A stretch of 64,000 bases of DNA from Sphingomonas sp. HMP9 (GCF_013374115.1 NZ_AP022673.1:1020501-1084500), one strand, 5' to 3'. Positions 42,561 through 52,392 are shown, numbered from the stretch's first letter. Program-made: numbers and translations. Notes: generated from the sequence alone by a model not told the origin.

Positions 42561-43708
42561 TGCGGCGTGCGGGTGTCCTGGCTTCTCTGGCGACGCTCGC
42601 GCTGACCGCATGCATTCCGAAGGTCGATCACCCTGCGGGCTACGGTACCGCGTCGCAACGTCCCTACCGGGGTCCCACGCCCCGCCGCGACGATCCGCCC
42701 CGCGAGCGTGACGATACCCCGCGCGAGAATCGGCCGCGCGACGACAGGCTGCCGCAGGACATTCCCGGACGCGATACCGGCGAGGTCACCACCCTGCCCG
42801 CCCCGCGCCCCGCCTGGGAAGCACGGCCGGTCAGTGCAGATGCGAAGACTATTCCCGACACCACCTACGTCGTCCGGCCCGGCGATACACTGAGCCGCGT
42901 AGTCGATCGCAGCGGCGCCAGCCTAGAGACGATCGCGCGCGCGAACGACCTCGAATCGCCCTATGCTCTCCGCGCCGGCCAGCGTTTGCAGATCCCCGGC
43001 GGTCGCTATCATCAGGTGCGGCGCGGCGAGACCGGCATCGCGATCGCCCGCGCCTATGGTGTCGAATGGTCGCGAATCGTCGCCGCCAACGCGCTCGTCG
43101 AACCGTACGTGCTCCGCGCCGACCAGCGCATCCAGATCCCCGGCGAGGCGAACGGCGGCACGGCCAGCGCCTCGGAGCGCGCGCGGGCGTTCACGCTCGA
43201 CATCGACGACATCCTGACGGGCGGCGAACCCGCACTCGCCAGCAACCAGGCGCCGGCAAGACCGATCGCGACGCCGCGGCGCGTGCTGCCGTCCAACGCC
43301 GTCGTCACCGCGCCCGCACGTCTGGCGAGCGGCGGATTCCTGTGGCCGGTCGACGGCAAGGTCGTGAAACGCTTCGGCCATGGTGCAAGCGGCGAGCGCA
43401 ACGACGGCATCAAGATCGCCGTACCGGTGTCGACCCCGATCCATGCGGCGGCGGACGGCGTGGTCGCCTATGTCGGCGACGGCATCGCCGCGCTGGGCGG
43501 ACTGGTGATCGTCAAGCACGGTGGCGGCTGGACGAGTGTGTACGGCCACGCGTCCAAGCTGCTGGTGCAGCGCGGCCAGAGCGTCAAGCGCGGCCAGACG
43601 ATTGCGCTGTCGGGCGATACCGGGTTCGCGGATCGGCCGGAACTTCACTTCGAGCTGCGCAAGGGGCGGACGCCGGTGGACCCGTCGTCGCAACTGCCGC
43701 GGAGCTAA
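42560..43708 (+). CDS. NlpD-like lipoprotein: two LysM domains and an M23 peptidase
   Basis: 382 residues from ATG overlapping the surE stop. It has a lipoprotein signal with lipobox LTAC near residue 18. A Pro/Arg/Asp-rich linker follows, then two LysM modules (YVVRPGDTLSRVV and HQVRRGETGIAIARAYG). The M23 domain (about 265-380) shows KRFGHGASGERNDGIKI and VIVKHGGGWTSVYGHASKL, ending with RPELHFELRKG. The His/Asp metal-binding pattern appears partly preserved: the H of HFE and the YGHA motif are visible, while the usual H-x-G-x-D stretch reads GIKIAVP-like (NDGIKIAVPV). It may therefore be a non-catalytic amidase activator like NlpD/EnvC, as the surE neighbourhood also suggests. Confidence 0.88.
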   Translation: MRRAGVLASLATLALTACIPKVDHPAGYGTASQRPYRGPTPRRDDPPRERDDTPRENRPRDDRLPQDIPGRDTGEVTTLPAPRPAWEARPVSADAKTIPDTTYVVRPGDTLSRVVDRSGASLETIARANDLESPYALRAGQRLQIPGGRYHQVRRGETGIAIARAYGVEWSRIVAANALVEPYVLRADQRIQIPGEANGGTASASERARAFTLDIDDILTGGEPALASNQAPARPIATPRRVLPSNAVVTAPARLASGGFLWPVDGKVVKRFGHGASGERNDGIKIAVPVSTPIHAAADGVVAYVGDGIAALGGLVIVKHGGGWTSVYGHASKLLVQRGQSVKRGQTIALSGDTGFADRPELHFELRKGRTPVDPSSQLPRS

Positions 43709-43746
43709 GCGGGGCGGAATTTGCTTCCGACGCACTTCGCCAAGGT

Positions 43747-43830
43747 CCGTCATCCTGACGGAAGTCAGGATCCAGGGTTACAGGCGCCGGCGTTGATGGC
43801 TCTGGATCCCGACTTTCGTCAGGATGACGG
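43747..43830. repeat. paired palindrome, subtype B
   Basis: Arms at 43747-43776 and 43802-43830 differ from perfect complementarity at two sites and match the subtype B arms at 10051-10134. TCCTGAC, a four-base loop and GTCAGGA followed by TCCAG are visible in the left arm. The tandem repeat starts in its right end. Confidence 0.85.
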
Positions 43831-43886
43831 TTGGGATGCGATGACGGTTGGGATGCGATGACGGTTGGGATGCGATGACGGTTGGG
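43824..43886. repeat. 17-bp tandem repeat
   Basis: Three complete and one partial copies of ATGACGGTTGGGATGCG. The first six bases of the first copy are the outer end of the subtype B right arm, so the array seems to have grown from the palindrome. It is in the leader region of tyrS and is unlikely to be coding. Confidence 0.85.
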
Positions 43887-43946
43887 CGTGACGATGACCG
43901 CGTAGCCGGGATGACGGACCGGGAGGCGCATGCTAGTCGCGCATCC

Positions 43947-45185
43947 ATGACCTACCAGTCCGACCTGCTCACCACGCTGACCTCGCGCGGCTATGTCCAC
44001 CAGATGACCGACGCGACCGCGCTCGACGCGCTTGCCGGCAAGCAGGTCGTGCCCGGCTATATCGGCTTCGACCCGACCGCACCGTCGCTCCACGTCGGCA
44101 GCCTCGTCCAGATCATGCTGCTGCGCCGGCTCCAGCAGACCGGGCACAAGCCGATCGTCCTGATGGGCGGCGGCACCGGCAAGATCGGCGATCCGAGCTT
44201 CAAGGACGAAGCACGCAAGCTGCTCGGCGAGGACGGGATCAAGGCCAACGTCGCCTCGATCCGGCGCATCTTCGAACGCTTCCTGACGTTTGCGCCTGAA
44301 GGTGAAGCGGGCGGCCCCACCGACGCGGTGATGCTCGACAACGCCGAGTGGCTCGATGCGCTCGAATACATCCCGTTCCTGCGCGACGTTGGCCAGCATT
44401 TCTCGGTCAACCGGATGCTCGCGTTCGACTCGGTCAAGCTTCGGCTCGACCGGGAACAGTCGCTGAGCTTCCTCGAATTCAACTACATGATCCTCCAGGC
44501 ATACGACTTTCTCGAACTCTCGCGCCGCGCCGAGTGCCGGTTGCAAATGGGCGGATCGGACCAGTGGGGAAACATCGTCAACGGCATCGAGCTGTCGCGC
44601 CGGATGGACGGGACCGAAGTCTACGGCGTCACCACGCCGCTGATCACGACCGCGGACGGCGCCAAGATGGGCAAGACGATGTCGGGCGCGGTCTGGCTGC
44701 ACGAGGACCAGTTGCCGCACTTCGACTATTGGCAGTTCTGGCGCAACACCGACGACCGCGACGTCGGCCGCTTCCTGAAGCTGTTCACCGACCTGCCGCT
44801 CGACGAGATCGCGCGCCTGGAAGCGCTCGAAGGCGCGGAGATCAACGCCGCCAAGATCGTCCTTGCCAACGAAGCGACCGCGATGTGCCGCGGACGTGAA
44901 GCCGCGGAGCAAGCCGCGGACACCGCGCGGAAGACGTTCGAGGAGGGCGCGTCAGGCGATTCGCTGCCGAGCTACACGGTCGCTGGTGGCTCGATCGGTA
45001 TCGTCGAGGCTCTGGTCGGCCTGGGCTTCGTCGCCTCCAACGGCGAGGCCCGCCGGAAGATCGCCGAGGGTGCCGTGCGCGTCGATGGCGAGGCCGTCCG
45101 TGAGCCTGCCGCGAGCATCGACGTTGCGGCGCCCGTCCGGCTCAGTCTCGGCAAGAAACGACATGGGATGCTAACCCCCTCGTAA
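43947..45185 (+). CDS. tyrS: tyrosyl-tRNA synthetase
   Basis: 412 residues from ATG reading [19 protein letters not shown]. The class I signature variant is SLHVGSL (HIGH-like). The KMSKS equivalent is [29 protein letters not shown] belongs to the tyrosine site. A C-terminal S4 RNA-binding domain (about 345-410) ends at [10 protein letters not shown]. It attaches Tyr to its tRNA. An upstream in-frame extension runs into the tandem repeats and is not used. Confidence 0.97.
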   Translation: MTYQSDLLTTLTSRGYVHQMTDATALDALAGKQVVPGYIGFDPTAPSLHVGSLVQIMLLRRLQQTGHKPIVLMGGGTGKIGDPSFKDEARKLLGEDGIKANVASIRRIFERFLTFAPEGEAGGPTDAVMLDNAEWLDALEYIPFLRDVGQHFSVNRMLAFDSVKLRLDREQSLSFLEFNYMILQAYDFLELSRRAECRLQMGGSDQWGNIVNGIELSRRMDGTEVYGVTTPLITTADGAKMGKTMSGAVWLHEDQLPHFDYWQFWRNTDDRDVGRFLKLFTDLPLDEIARLEALEGAEINAAKIVLANEATAMCRGREAAEQAADTARKTFEEGASGDSLPSYTVAGGSIGIVEALVGLGFVASNGEARRKIAEGAVRVDGEAVREPAASIDVAAPVRLSLGKKRHGMLTPS

Positions 45186-45292
45186 TAGACGCATTCTCGT
45201 TTCAAAGAACGCCGCGTTAAGTATCACGGTTCGTAGCGGGTTCATGCCGCGCCGCGTACACGGGTGGGATGGTTATTCCAGGGGAACGATCG

Positions 45293-45610
45293 ATGCCACG
45301 CTACGCAACGGCCGTTCGCGATGCGCGCGGCGAGCCGCGCGACGAAGTCCTGCATCGTACGCATGCGCTGGATGGCGACGGGCATCCGGTGAAGCTCGTG
45401 CTCGTCAACATGTCCGCCAACGGCCTCATGGCGCGGTGCGACGGCGATCCGGCCGCGGGTGAGCGATTGCGGATCCGCCTGCCGATCCTTGGCTATGTCG
45501 ACGCGGTCGTCCGCTGGTCGCTCGGCGGGCGGATCGGCTGCGAACTCGAACGGACGATCCCGCTCGCCGACTATTACACGATGCTCACCGTGATGATGCG
45601 CAACAGCTGA
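45293..45610 (+). CDS. PilZ-domain protein
   Basis: 105 residues from ATG with AGGGGAA about 8 nt upstream; an earlier ATG at 45269 lacks a site. NMSANGLMARC carries the (D/N)xSxxG motif, and an Arg-rich region precedes it (DARGEPRDEVLHRTHA), though the canonical RxxxR is not clear. C-di-GMP binding is therefore less certain than for the other PilZ protein. The stop is only 4 bp from the convergent recG stop. Confidence 0.72.
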   Translation: MPRYATAVRDARGEPRDEVLHRTHALDGDGHPVKLVLVNMSANGLMARCDGDPAAGERLRIRLPILGYVDAVVRWSLGGRIGCELERTIPLADYYTMLTVMMRNS

Positions 45611-45614
45611 CGGC

Positions 45615-47666
45615 TTAGCCAGAGCGGAGCAACGCCACGCCGGCGTCGCGATCGAACAGATAGAGGGCGGTGCGTGCCGCCTGCCCGCGCGGTCCCTCCA
45701 ACCCGCCGTCGCGATCGATCAGCAGGCGCGCGTCGTCGTGTGCGCATTGCAACAGGTCGGCCATCATGTCGGGCGTCGCGAGCCGGAACGCCATCTCGCC
45801 CGACTGCTTCGTGCCGAGCAGTTCGCCCGCGCCACGCAACCGCAGATCCTCCTCGGCGATCCGGAATCCGTCGTTGGTCTCGCGCATCAGCGCGAGGCGT
45901 GCGCGCGACGTCTCGCTGAGCGACGATCCGCGCATCAGCAGGCAGATCGACCGGCCGGTGCCGCGCCCAACCCGCCCGCGCAGCTGGTGAAGCTGGGCAA
46001 GGCCAAAGCGGTCGGCATGCTCGATCACGATCAGCGTCGCGTTGGGCACGTCGACGCCGACCTCGATCACCGTCGTCGCGACCAGCACGGCGGTGCGCGC
46101 GGCGGAGAATTCCGCCATCACCGCGTCCTTCTCGGCAGGCTTCATCCGGCCATGGACAAGCGCCACCTTGTCGCCGAACCGCGCACGAAGGACCTCGGCA
46201 CGCATCTCGGCGGCGGCGAGGTCGCTCTTCTCGCTCTCCTCGACCAGCGGGCACACCCAATAGGCCTGGCCGCCATCCGCCAGATGTCGGCCGAGCGCGT
46301 TGACCACGTCGTCGAGCCGGTCCTCGGAGATCACGCGCGTCTCGATCGGCTGGCGGCCTGGCGGCATCTCGTCGAGACGGCTGACGTCCATCTCGCCATA
46401 TTGCGCGAGCGTCAGCGTGCGCGGGATCGGCGTCGCGGTCATCGCCAGCAGATGCGGCGGCGCGACGCCCTTGGCCTGGAGCGTCATCCGCTGTGCGACC
46501 CCGAACCGATGTTGCTCGTCGACCACCACCAGCGCGAGGTCCTTATAGGCGACCGCATCCTGGAAGATCGCGTGCGTGCCGACGAGGATATCGATCTCGC
46601 CGCTCGCCAGCGCCATCAACGTCGCCTCGCGCACGCGGCCCTTGTCGCGCCCGGTGAGCACGCCGACCTCGATCGGCAGGCCGGCGAGCGTCTTTCGGAG
46701 CGTTTCGTAATGCTGGCGCGCGAGGATCTCGGTCGGCGCGAGCATCGCCGCCTGCGCGCCCGCCTCGACCGCGATCAGCATCGCCATCGCCGCGACCAGC
46801 GTCTTGCCCGAGCCGACATCGCCCTGCAGCAACCGGAGCATCGGCGCGGTCTGCGCCAGATCGCCCTCGATCTCCCCCACCGTCCGCGATTGCGCGCCGG
46901 TCAGCGTGTAGGGCAGTTTGAGCATGCCCCGCAGCCGCCCGTCGCCGTGGAGCGCGCGCCCCCGCCGCTTGCGCGTGTCGGCGCGGACGAGCGTCATCGC
47001 CAGTTGGTTGGCGAACACCTCGTCATAGGCCAGCCGCTCGCGCGCCTTGGCGTCCGACGGGTCGGCGTGGATACGCGCGAGCGAGTCGTGCCAGCCCGGC
47101 CATTCGCGTTTCGCCTTCAGCCCCGGCTCGATCCATTCGGCGAGATCGGGCGCGCGCGCGACCGCCTGCGTCGTCAGCGCCGCCAGCCGCCGCGAGGTCA
47201 GCCCCTCCGACAGCGGATAGATCGGCTCGCGCTCGCGCAACTCCTCGTCCTGCTCGACGATGTCGGGATGGACGATCTGGAGTTCCTGGCCATATTCGTC
47301 GAGCCGTCCCGAGACGCGCTTGGCCTCGCCGATCGGCAGCAGCTTCTTCGCCCAGCCAGAACTGCCGCCGAAGAAGACGAGGCTGACATAGTTGCCCTGC
47401 TCGTCGGTCGCCTGCACGCGCGTCGGACCCCGGCCGGCGCTGACGCGGTGCTCGCGCGCGGTCAGCGTGATCACGATGATCCGCCCGGCATCGCTCGCCA
47501 TCAGCTCGGTGCGCGGCACCCGATCGACATAGCCGGTCGGCAAATGGAAGGCGACGTCGACGACGCGCGCAAGCCCGAGCCGGTCGAGCGGCTTGGCGAG
47601 CGCAGGCCCCACCCCTTTCAGGACGAGGGTTTCGGCGAACAGCGGATTGAGGATTTCGGGTCGCAT
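45615..47666 (-). CDS. recG: ATP-dependent DNA helicase RecG
   Basis: 683 residues. An N-terminal wedge domain is followed by superfamily 2 helicase motifs: LLQGDVGSGKTLVAAMAM (Walker A, near 285), VVVDEQHRFGVAQRM (DExH form), TATPIPRTL, and QLRGRVGRGTG (motif VI). It remodels stalled forks and branched DNA. It is divergent from sdhE, with 72 bp between starts. Confidence 0.97.
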   Translation of the reverse strand: MRPEILNPLFAETLVLKGVGPALAKPLDRLGLARVVDVAFHLPTGYVDRVPRTELMASDAGRIIVITLTAREHRVSAGRGPTRVQATDEQGNYVSLVFFGGSSGWAKKLLPIGEAKRVSGRLDEYGQELQIVHPDIVEQDEELREREPIYPLSEGLTSRRLAALTTQAVARAPDLAEWIEPGLKAKREWPGWHDSLARIHADPSDAKARERLAYDEVFANQLAMTLVRADTRKRRGRALHGDGRLRGMLKLPYTLTGAQSRTVGEIEGDLAQTAPMLRLLQGDVGSGKTLVAAMAMLIAVEAGAQAAMLAPTEILARQHYETLRKTLAGLPIEVGVLTGRDKGRVREATLMALASGEIDILVGTHAIFQDAVAYKDLALVVVDEQHRFGVAQRMTLQAKGVAPPHLLAMTATPIPRTLTLAQYGEMDVSRLDEMPPGRQPIETRVISEDRLDDVVNALGRHLADGGQAYWVCPLVEESEKSDLAAAEMRAEVLRARFGDKVALVHGRMKPAEKDAVMAEFSAARTAVLVATTVIEVGVDVPNATLIVIEHADRFGLAQLHQLRGRVGRGTGRSICLLMRGSSLSETSRARLALMRETNDGFRIAEEDLRLRGAGELLGTKQSGEMAFRLATPDMMADLLQCAHDDARLLIDRDGGLEGPRGQAARTALYLFDRDAGVALLRSG

Positions 47667-47738
47667 GACTATCTGCTCCCTATAGCCCAGCCGACGCCCG
47701 CCGCCAGCGGTCGCCGGTCAATCGGCGTTGGAGATATG

Positions 47739-48005
47739 ATGGACCACGAAACCCGCCTCAAGCGCCTGGGCTTCCGCAGCTCGCACCGCGGCACGCGCGA
47801 AGCCGACATGATGATCGGTGGCTTCTTCGAAACCTATGGACGCACCTGGACGCCCGAACAGCTCGACTGGTTCGAGGCGCTGCTCGAGGAGCAGGACGTC
47901 GACATCATGGGCTGGGCGATCGGCTCGATCGCGTGCCCGCCCGAATGGAACGGCCCGATGATGCAGGCGATGCGCGACATCAATTACGTCACCGTCGTGA
48001 AGTAA
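47739..48005 (+). CDS. sdhE: succinate dehydrogenase flavinylation/assembly factor SdhE
   Basis: 88 residues from the second of two adjacent ATGs (GGAG is 6 nt upstream of it). Motifs are RLKRLGFRSSHRGTREADMM with the conserved RG, WFEALLEEQDVDIMGWAIG, and a typical small all-helical size. It promotes covalent FAD attachment to SdhA. The order recG / sdhE / mfd is common in alphaproteobacteria. Confidence 0.92.
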   Translation: MDHETRLKRLGFRSSHRGTREADMMIGGFFETYGRTWTPEQLDWFEALLEEQDVDIMGWAIGSIACPPEWNGPMMQAMRDINYVTVVK

Positions 48006-48015
48006 CGCCGAGTAG

Positions 48016-48123
48016 CACCTCCCCGGCGAAGGCCGGGGCCCAAATGGTGGGCGATCGTAATTGACCGCAGTCCGCCGTTACGAACACCTCTCCAATTGGA
48101 CCCCGGCCTTCGCCGGGGAGGTA
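48016..48123. repeat. paired palindrome, subtype A, reaching the mfd ribosome binding site
   Basis: The arms at 48016-48047 and 48092-48123 are complementary with a few substitutions. The last bases of the right arm (GGGGAGG) stand 5 bp before the mfd ATG at 48126 and form its Shine-Dalgarno sequence. Confidence 0.85.
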
Positions 48124-48125
48124 AT

Positions 48126-51100
48126 ATGCCAGATCTGAACACGATCCTCTCCGCGACGACCCCGCTGACGCTGTCGGGCGTACCGTCGGGGTTCCAGCCG
48201 TCACTGCTCGCCGACCTCGCGCGCGCGGCCAAAACGCGCGCGGTGTTCATCGCACCGGACGATGCAGCGATGCGCGCGATTGCCTCGACCGCAGCGTTCT
48301 TCGCGCCCGATCTCGAGGTTCTGGGCTTCCCCGCCTGGGACTGCCTCCCCTATGACCGCGCCTCGCCCACGTTGCGTGTCATGGCCGAGCGAGTCGCCGC
48401 GCTGCAACGCCTGCAAGGCAAGCCGAAGGGTCCGCAGCTCCTGCTGACCACCGCCAACGCCGCGACGCAGCGCGTGCTGACCCCGTTCCGCATCCGCCAA
48501 CTCGTCGCGCGGCTCGCGCCCGGCGAGCGGATCGGTCGCGACACGCTCGCCACTTTGCTCCAGGCGAACGGCTATGTCCGCACCGACACCGTCCACGACC
48601 AGGGCGAATATGCGGTGCGCGGCGGGATCGTCGACCTGTACCCGTCGGGCGAGGACCACGCGCTGCGCCTCGACTTCTTCGGCGACGAGATCGAAAGCGT
48701 CCGCACCTTCGATGCCGCCGACCAGCGCACCACGGGGCGGATCGACGGCTTCGTCCTGCTCCCCGCCTCCGAAGCGCTGCTCGACGAGGACTCGATCAAG
48801 CGCTTCCGCACGCGCTACCGCGACTCGTTCGGCGCGACCGCAACGGGTGACCCGATGTATCAGGCGATCTCCGAAGGCCGGCGGATCGCGGGGATGGAGC
48901 ATTGGCTGCCGCTGTTCGAGGAGAAGATGGCGACGCTGTTCGACCATCTCGGCGCCGACGACGTGGTGGTGCGCGACAACGGCGTCGCCGCTGCAGCGGA
49001 AAGCCGGCTCGAAGCGATCGCCGACTATTACGAGAACCGCAAACGCGCCGAGGCCGCGCAGCCCGGCAGCTACCGCCCGTTAACCGCTAAGGCGCTCTAT
49101 CTCGACGCGCAGGAATGGTCGGGCGCGACCGAGGCGTTCGCCGCGCACGTCACCTCGCCCTTCCACGAGCCGACTAGCGCCACCGTGCTCGACTTCGACG
49201 TCGACGGCCCGCGCGATTTCGGTCCCGAACGCGCGGCGCAGGCGAACATCTACGAAGCCGTCGCCGACCACGTTGAGAAACTGCGCAAACAGGGTCGCAA
49301 GCCGATCCTTGCCAGTTACTCGATCGGCGCGCGCGAACGCCTGGGAAGCCTACTCGCCGATCATGGGATGAAGGGCGGCAAGCACGCCGAGACCTGGCAG
49401 GACGCGCTCGGCATCGCCGACACCGCCAAGAGCTTCGGCGTCGCGCTGATCGTCCTGCCCCTCGATCACGGCTTCACCGCGCCGGGGATCGCGGTTCTCA
49501 CCGAGCAGGACATGCTCGGCGACCGACTCGTCCACCGCAAGAAGCGCAAGAAATCCGCCGACGCGTTTCTCGCCGAGCTCGCGACGCTGACGCCGGGCGA
49601 TCTCGTCGTCCACATGGACCACGGCATCGGCCGCTATGAGGGGCTGACCTCGATTCCCGTCGGCCAGAGCCCGCATGATTGCGTCGCGCTCAGCTATGCC
49701 GGCGGCGACAAATTGTACGTGCCGGTCGAGAATATCGACGTCCTCTCGCGCTACGGCTCGTCGGAGGAAGGCGCATCGCTCGACAAGCTCGGCGGCGAAG
49801 GCTGGCAGCGTCGCAAGTCGAAGATGAAGGAGCGGATCCGCGAGATCGCCGGCGAACTCATCGCGACCGCCGCCGAACGCGCGCTGCATCCGGGCGACGT
49901 GCTCGAACCCGACGCCAGCGGCTATCCGAGCTTCGTCGACCGCTTCCCTTACGAGGAAACCGAGGATCAGGACCGCGCGATCGAGGACGTGCTGGGCGAT
50001 CTGGCGGCGGGCAAACCGATGGACCGTCTGGTGGTCGGCGACGTCGGCTTCGGCAAGACCGAGGTCGCGCTGCGGGCGGCGTTCGTCGCGGCGATGGGCG
50101 GCAAGCAGGTCGCGATCGTCTGCCCGACGACGCTGCTCGCACGCCAGCATTACAACAATTTCGTCGCGCGCTTCGAAGGCTTCCCGATGAACATGGGCCG
50201 CCTGTCGCGACTCGTCACCGCGAGCGAGGCGAAGGCGACCAAGGAGGGACTGGCGAACGGCACGATCGACGTCGTCATCGGCACGCACGCGCTGCTCGCG
50301 AAGACGATCGACTTCAAGCGATTGGGGCTCGTCGTGGTCGACGAGGAGCAGCGGTTCGGCGTGACGCACAAGGAGCGGCTGAAGGCGCTCCGGGCGGATG
50401 TCCACATGCTGACGCTGACCGCGACGCCGATCCCACGCACGCTGCAGATGGCGATGTCGGGGATCCGCGAGCTGTCGGTGATCCAGACCCCGCCGGTCGA
50501 TCGCCTCGCGGTGCGGACGTACATCATGCCGTTCGATCCGGTCGTGCTGCGCGAGGCGTTGCTGCGCGAGCATTATCGCGGCGGGCAGAGCTTCGTCGTC
50601 ACGCCGCGCGTGGCGGATCTGCCCGAAATCGAGGAGTTCCTGCGTGAACAGGTGCCCGAGATCCGCTTCGTCGTCGCGCACGGCCAGATGTCGCCGACCG
50701 AGGTCGAGGAGCGCATGTCGGCGTTCTACGACAAGAAGTTCGAGGTGCTCGTCTCGACCACGATCATCGAGAGCGGGATCGACATCGCGTCGGCCAACAC
50801 GATGATCGTCCACCGTGCCGACCGCTTCGGCCTCGCCCAGCTCTATCAGCTGCGTGGGCGGGTCGGCCGGTCGAAGACGCGTGCCTATGCGTATCTGGTG
50901 ACGCCGCCCGAGCGGCAGATGACCGTCACCGCGGAAAAGCGCCTGAAAGTACTTTCCGATCTCGATTCGCTTGGCGCCGGGTTCCAGCTCGCCAGCCACG
51001 ATCTCGATATCCGCGGCGCGGGCAACATGCTCGGCGACGAGCAGACCGGGCATATCAAGGAGGTCGGGTTCGAACTCTACCAGGCGATGCTGGAGGAGGC

Positions 51101-51596
51101 GATCATGGACGCCAAGGCGGGCGGCATGACGTCCGGGCGCCCACGCGATTTCTCGCCGCAGATCACGGTCGACGCACCGATCCTCATCCCGGAGCACTAT
51201 GTCCCCGATCTCGACCTGCGGATGGGGCTGTATCGCCGGCTGAACGATCTCGACGAGGGACAGGAGATCGAGGCGTTCGCCGCCGAGATGATCGATCGCT
51301 TCGGCCCGCTGCCGGATGCGACCGAGAACCTCATCAAGGTCATCGAGATCAAGCTGAACGCCAAGAAGGCGTGCGTAGCGAAGATCGACGTCGGCCCGCG
51401 CGGCGTGCTGGTGTCGTTCCACAACGACACGCCGCCGAATATCGACAAGCTGCTGGCCTATGTCGAGCGCTTGAACGGCGTCGCGCGGTTGCGGCCGGAC
51501 AGCAAGCTGGTCCTGCAACGCGCCTGGGGCGACCCGAAGGCGCGGCTGCACGGTGCGCTGCAATTGTCGAAGGGACTGGCAAAGGCGGCGGGGTAA
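48126..51596 (+). CDS. mfd: transcription-repair coupling factor
   Basis: 1156 residues. UvrB-like N-terminal domains are followed by the RNA-polymerase-interacting CarD-like domain (LTPGDLVVHMDHGIGRYEGL). The translocase has GDVGFGKTEVALRAAF (near 638), VVVDEEQRFGVTHKER and LRGRVGRSKTRAYAY. A C-terminal TRCF domain follows. It displaces stalled RNA polymerase and recruits UvrA. The start MPDLNTILSATTPLTL lies directly after a palindromic repeat that provides its ribosome binding site; a start 10 codons upstream would translate through the repeat. Confidence 0.97.
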   Translation: MPDLNTILSATTPLTLSGVPSGFQPSLLADLARAAKTRAVFIAPDDAAMRAIASTAAFFAPDLEVLGFPAWDCLPYDRASPTLRVMAERVAALQRLQGKPKGPQLLLTTANAATQRVLTPFRIRQLVARLAPGERIGRDTLATLLQANGYVRTDTVHDQGEYAVRGGIVDLYPSGEDHALRLDFFGDEIESVRTFDAADQRTTGRIDGFVLLPASEALLDEDSIKRFRTRYRDSFGATATGDPMYQAISEGRRIAGMEHWLPLFEEKMATLFDHLGADDVVVRDNGVAAAAESRLEAIADYYENRKRAEAAQPGSYRPLTAKALYLDAQEWSGATEAFAAHVTSPFHEPTSATVLDFDVDGPRDFGPERAAQANIYEAVADHVEKLRKQGRKPILASYSIGARERLGSLLADHGMKGGKHAETWQDALGIADTAKSFGVALIVLPLDHGFTAPGIAVLTEQDMLGDRLVHRKKRKKSADAFLAELATLTPGDLVVHMDHGIGRYEGLTSIPVGQSPHDCVALSYAGGDKLYVPVENIDVLSRYGSSEEGASLDKLGGEGWQRRKSKMKERIREIAGELIATAAERALHPGDVLEPDASGYPSFVDRFPYEETEDQDRAIEDVLGDLAAGKPMDRLVVGDVGFGKTEVALRAAFVAAMGGKQVAIVCPTTLLARQHYNNFVARFEGFPMNMGRLSRLVTASEAKATKEGLANGTIDVVIGTHALLAKTIDFKRLGLVVVDEEQRFGVTHKERLKALRADVHMLTLTATPIPRTLQMAMSGIRELSVIQTPPVDRLAVRTYIMPFDPVVLREALLREHYRGGQSFVVTPRVADLPEIEEFLREQVPEIRFVVAHGQMSPTEVEERMSAFYDKKFEVLVSTTIIESGIDIASANTMIVHRADRFGLAQLYQLRGRVGRSKTRAYAYLVTPPERQMTVTAEKRLKVLSDLDSLGAGFQLASHDLDIRGAGNMLGDEQTGHIKEVGFELYQAMLEEAIMDAKAGGMTSGRPRDFSPQITVDAPILIPEHYVPDLDLRMGLYRRLNDLDEGQEIEAFAAEMIDRFGPLPDATENLIKVIEIKLNAKKACVAKIDVGPRGVLVSFHNDTPPNIDKLLAYVERLNGVARLRPDSKLVLQRAWGDPKARLHGALQLSKGLAKAAG

Positions 51597-51619
51597 CGCC
51601 TGCCCGGGCATGGTGCGGC

Positions 51620-51700
51620 CCGTTCTCCTGCGAACGCAGGAGCCAGGGTTACGCACGCCGCCGTCTGCAATCCTGGATTCCTGCGTTCGCAGGAAAACGG
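51620..51700. repeat. paired palindrome, subtype C
   Basis: Arms at 51620-51648 (CTCCTGC-GAAC-GCAGGAG-CCAG) and 51671-51700 are complementary with three mismatches. It lies directly downstream of mfd, before the terminator at 51709. Confidence 0.85.
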
Positions 51701-51708
51701 TAGACATG

Positions 51709-51746
51709 AAAAGAGCCGGCTACCTTCATAGGTAACCGGCCCTTTT
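51709..51746. terminator. bidirectional intrinsic terminator
   Basis: GCCGG-C-TACC / GGTA-A-CCGGC stem (51715-51740) with a TTCATA loop and flanking A-run and CCTTTT. It lies between convergent mfd and the lipoprotein gene. Confidence 0.8.
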
Positions 51747-51765
51747 CGCCGTCTAGAATAGTGGC

Positions 51766-52392
51766 TTACTTCGGCAGCACGACACTCGGCCCGATGCTGT
51801 CCACCACCTTGCGCGCATCGAACGCACGGATGTTGTCGCGTGGGATCGGACCCTTGCGCATCACGATCTCGGCGGTCGCCTCGTAGCGATCGATCGTGCG
51901 GACATCGAAGTCGTTGCCCCATGGTCCGCCACCGAAGCCGCCATAGCCGCCGCCGAACCCGCCGCCAAAGCCACCATAGGGGCTCCAGTTACGCCAGCCG
52001 AAGCCGCGGCCGTAATAGCGCCAGGACGGACCCCAATAGCCGCCGAAGCCGCCGTAACCGAACCCGCCGCCGATCCCCGGCGTCGAGTAGGTGCGCGACT
52101 GGAGATTGGTGTCGCGGTCGGCCATCAGATAATAATCAAAGCCGTTCTGCAGCGTCAGCTCGGCGGCGCGGAAGAACAGGTACCGCTCGACAGTGTCGCG
52201 CGACGTGACGCTGTTGCCCGCGAAGCTGACGAGGAAGCGGCCCGGTTCGACCTGGCGATCGCTATAGCCGGTGCGGCTGAACCCCTGGCCAGTCGCCGGC
52301 CGATAGGTGGTCTCGGTCGCGCATCCGGCCAGCAGCAGCGCGCCCGTTGCGAGCGCTGCCAATGCGACCTTGCGACCCGGTGTCTTAAACAT
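51766..52392 (-). CDS. CC0125/CC1285-family lipoprotein, Gly/Tyr-rich
   Basis: 208 residues from ATG reading MFKTPGRKVALAAL. The lipobox is LLAGC at about residue 22. Family core: TGYSDRQVEPGRFLVSFAGN followed by SVTSRDTVERYLFFRAAELT and QNGFDYYLMADRD. A Gly/Phe/Tyr/Trp-rich loop (about 115-160, GGFGYGGFGGYWGPSW and similar) is inserted before the C-terminal DVRTIDRYEATAEIVM. The protein is presumably periplasmic or outer-membrane anchored; the function is unknown. Convergent with mfd. Confidence 0.85.
   Translation of the reverse strand: MFKTPGRKVALAALATGALLLAGCATETTYRPATGQGFSRTGYSDRQVEPGRFLVSFAGNSVTSRDTVERYLFFRAAELTLQNGFDYYLMADRDTNLQSRTYSTPGIGGGFGYGGFGGYWGPSWRYYGRGFGWRNWSPYGGFGGGFGGGYGGFGGGPWGNDFDVRTIDRYEATAEIVMRKGPIPRDNIRAFDARKVVDSIGPSVVLPK

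Noticed and set aside
43824..43886. CRISPR array
   Set aside because: The 17-bp units are contiguous with no spacers and no cas genes are nearby.
45738..47738. Long in-frame extension upstream of sdhE
   Set aside because: It runs antisense through recG; the SdhE domain is only the last 88 residues and has its own ribosome binding site.
49350..51707. 785-codon open frame on the minus strand
   Set aside because: Antisense shadow of mfd with no recognisable domain.
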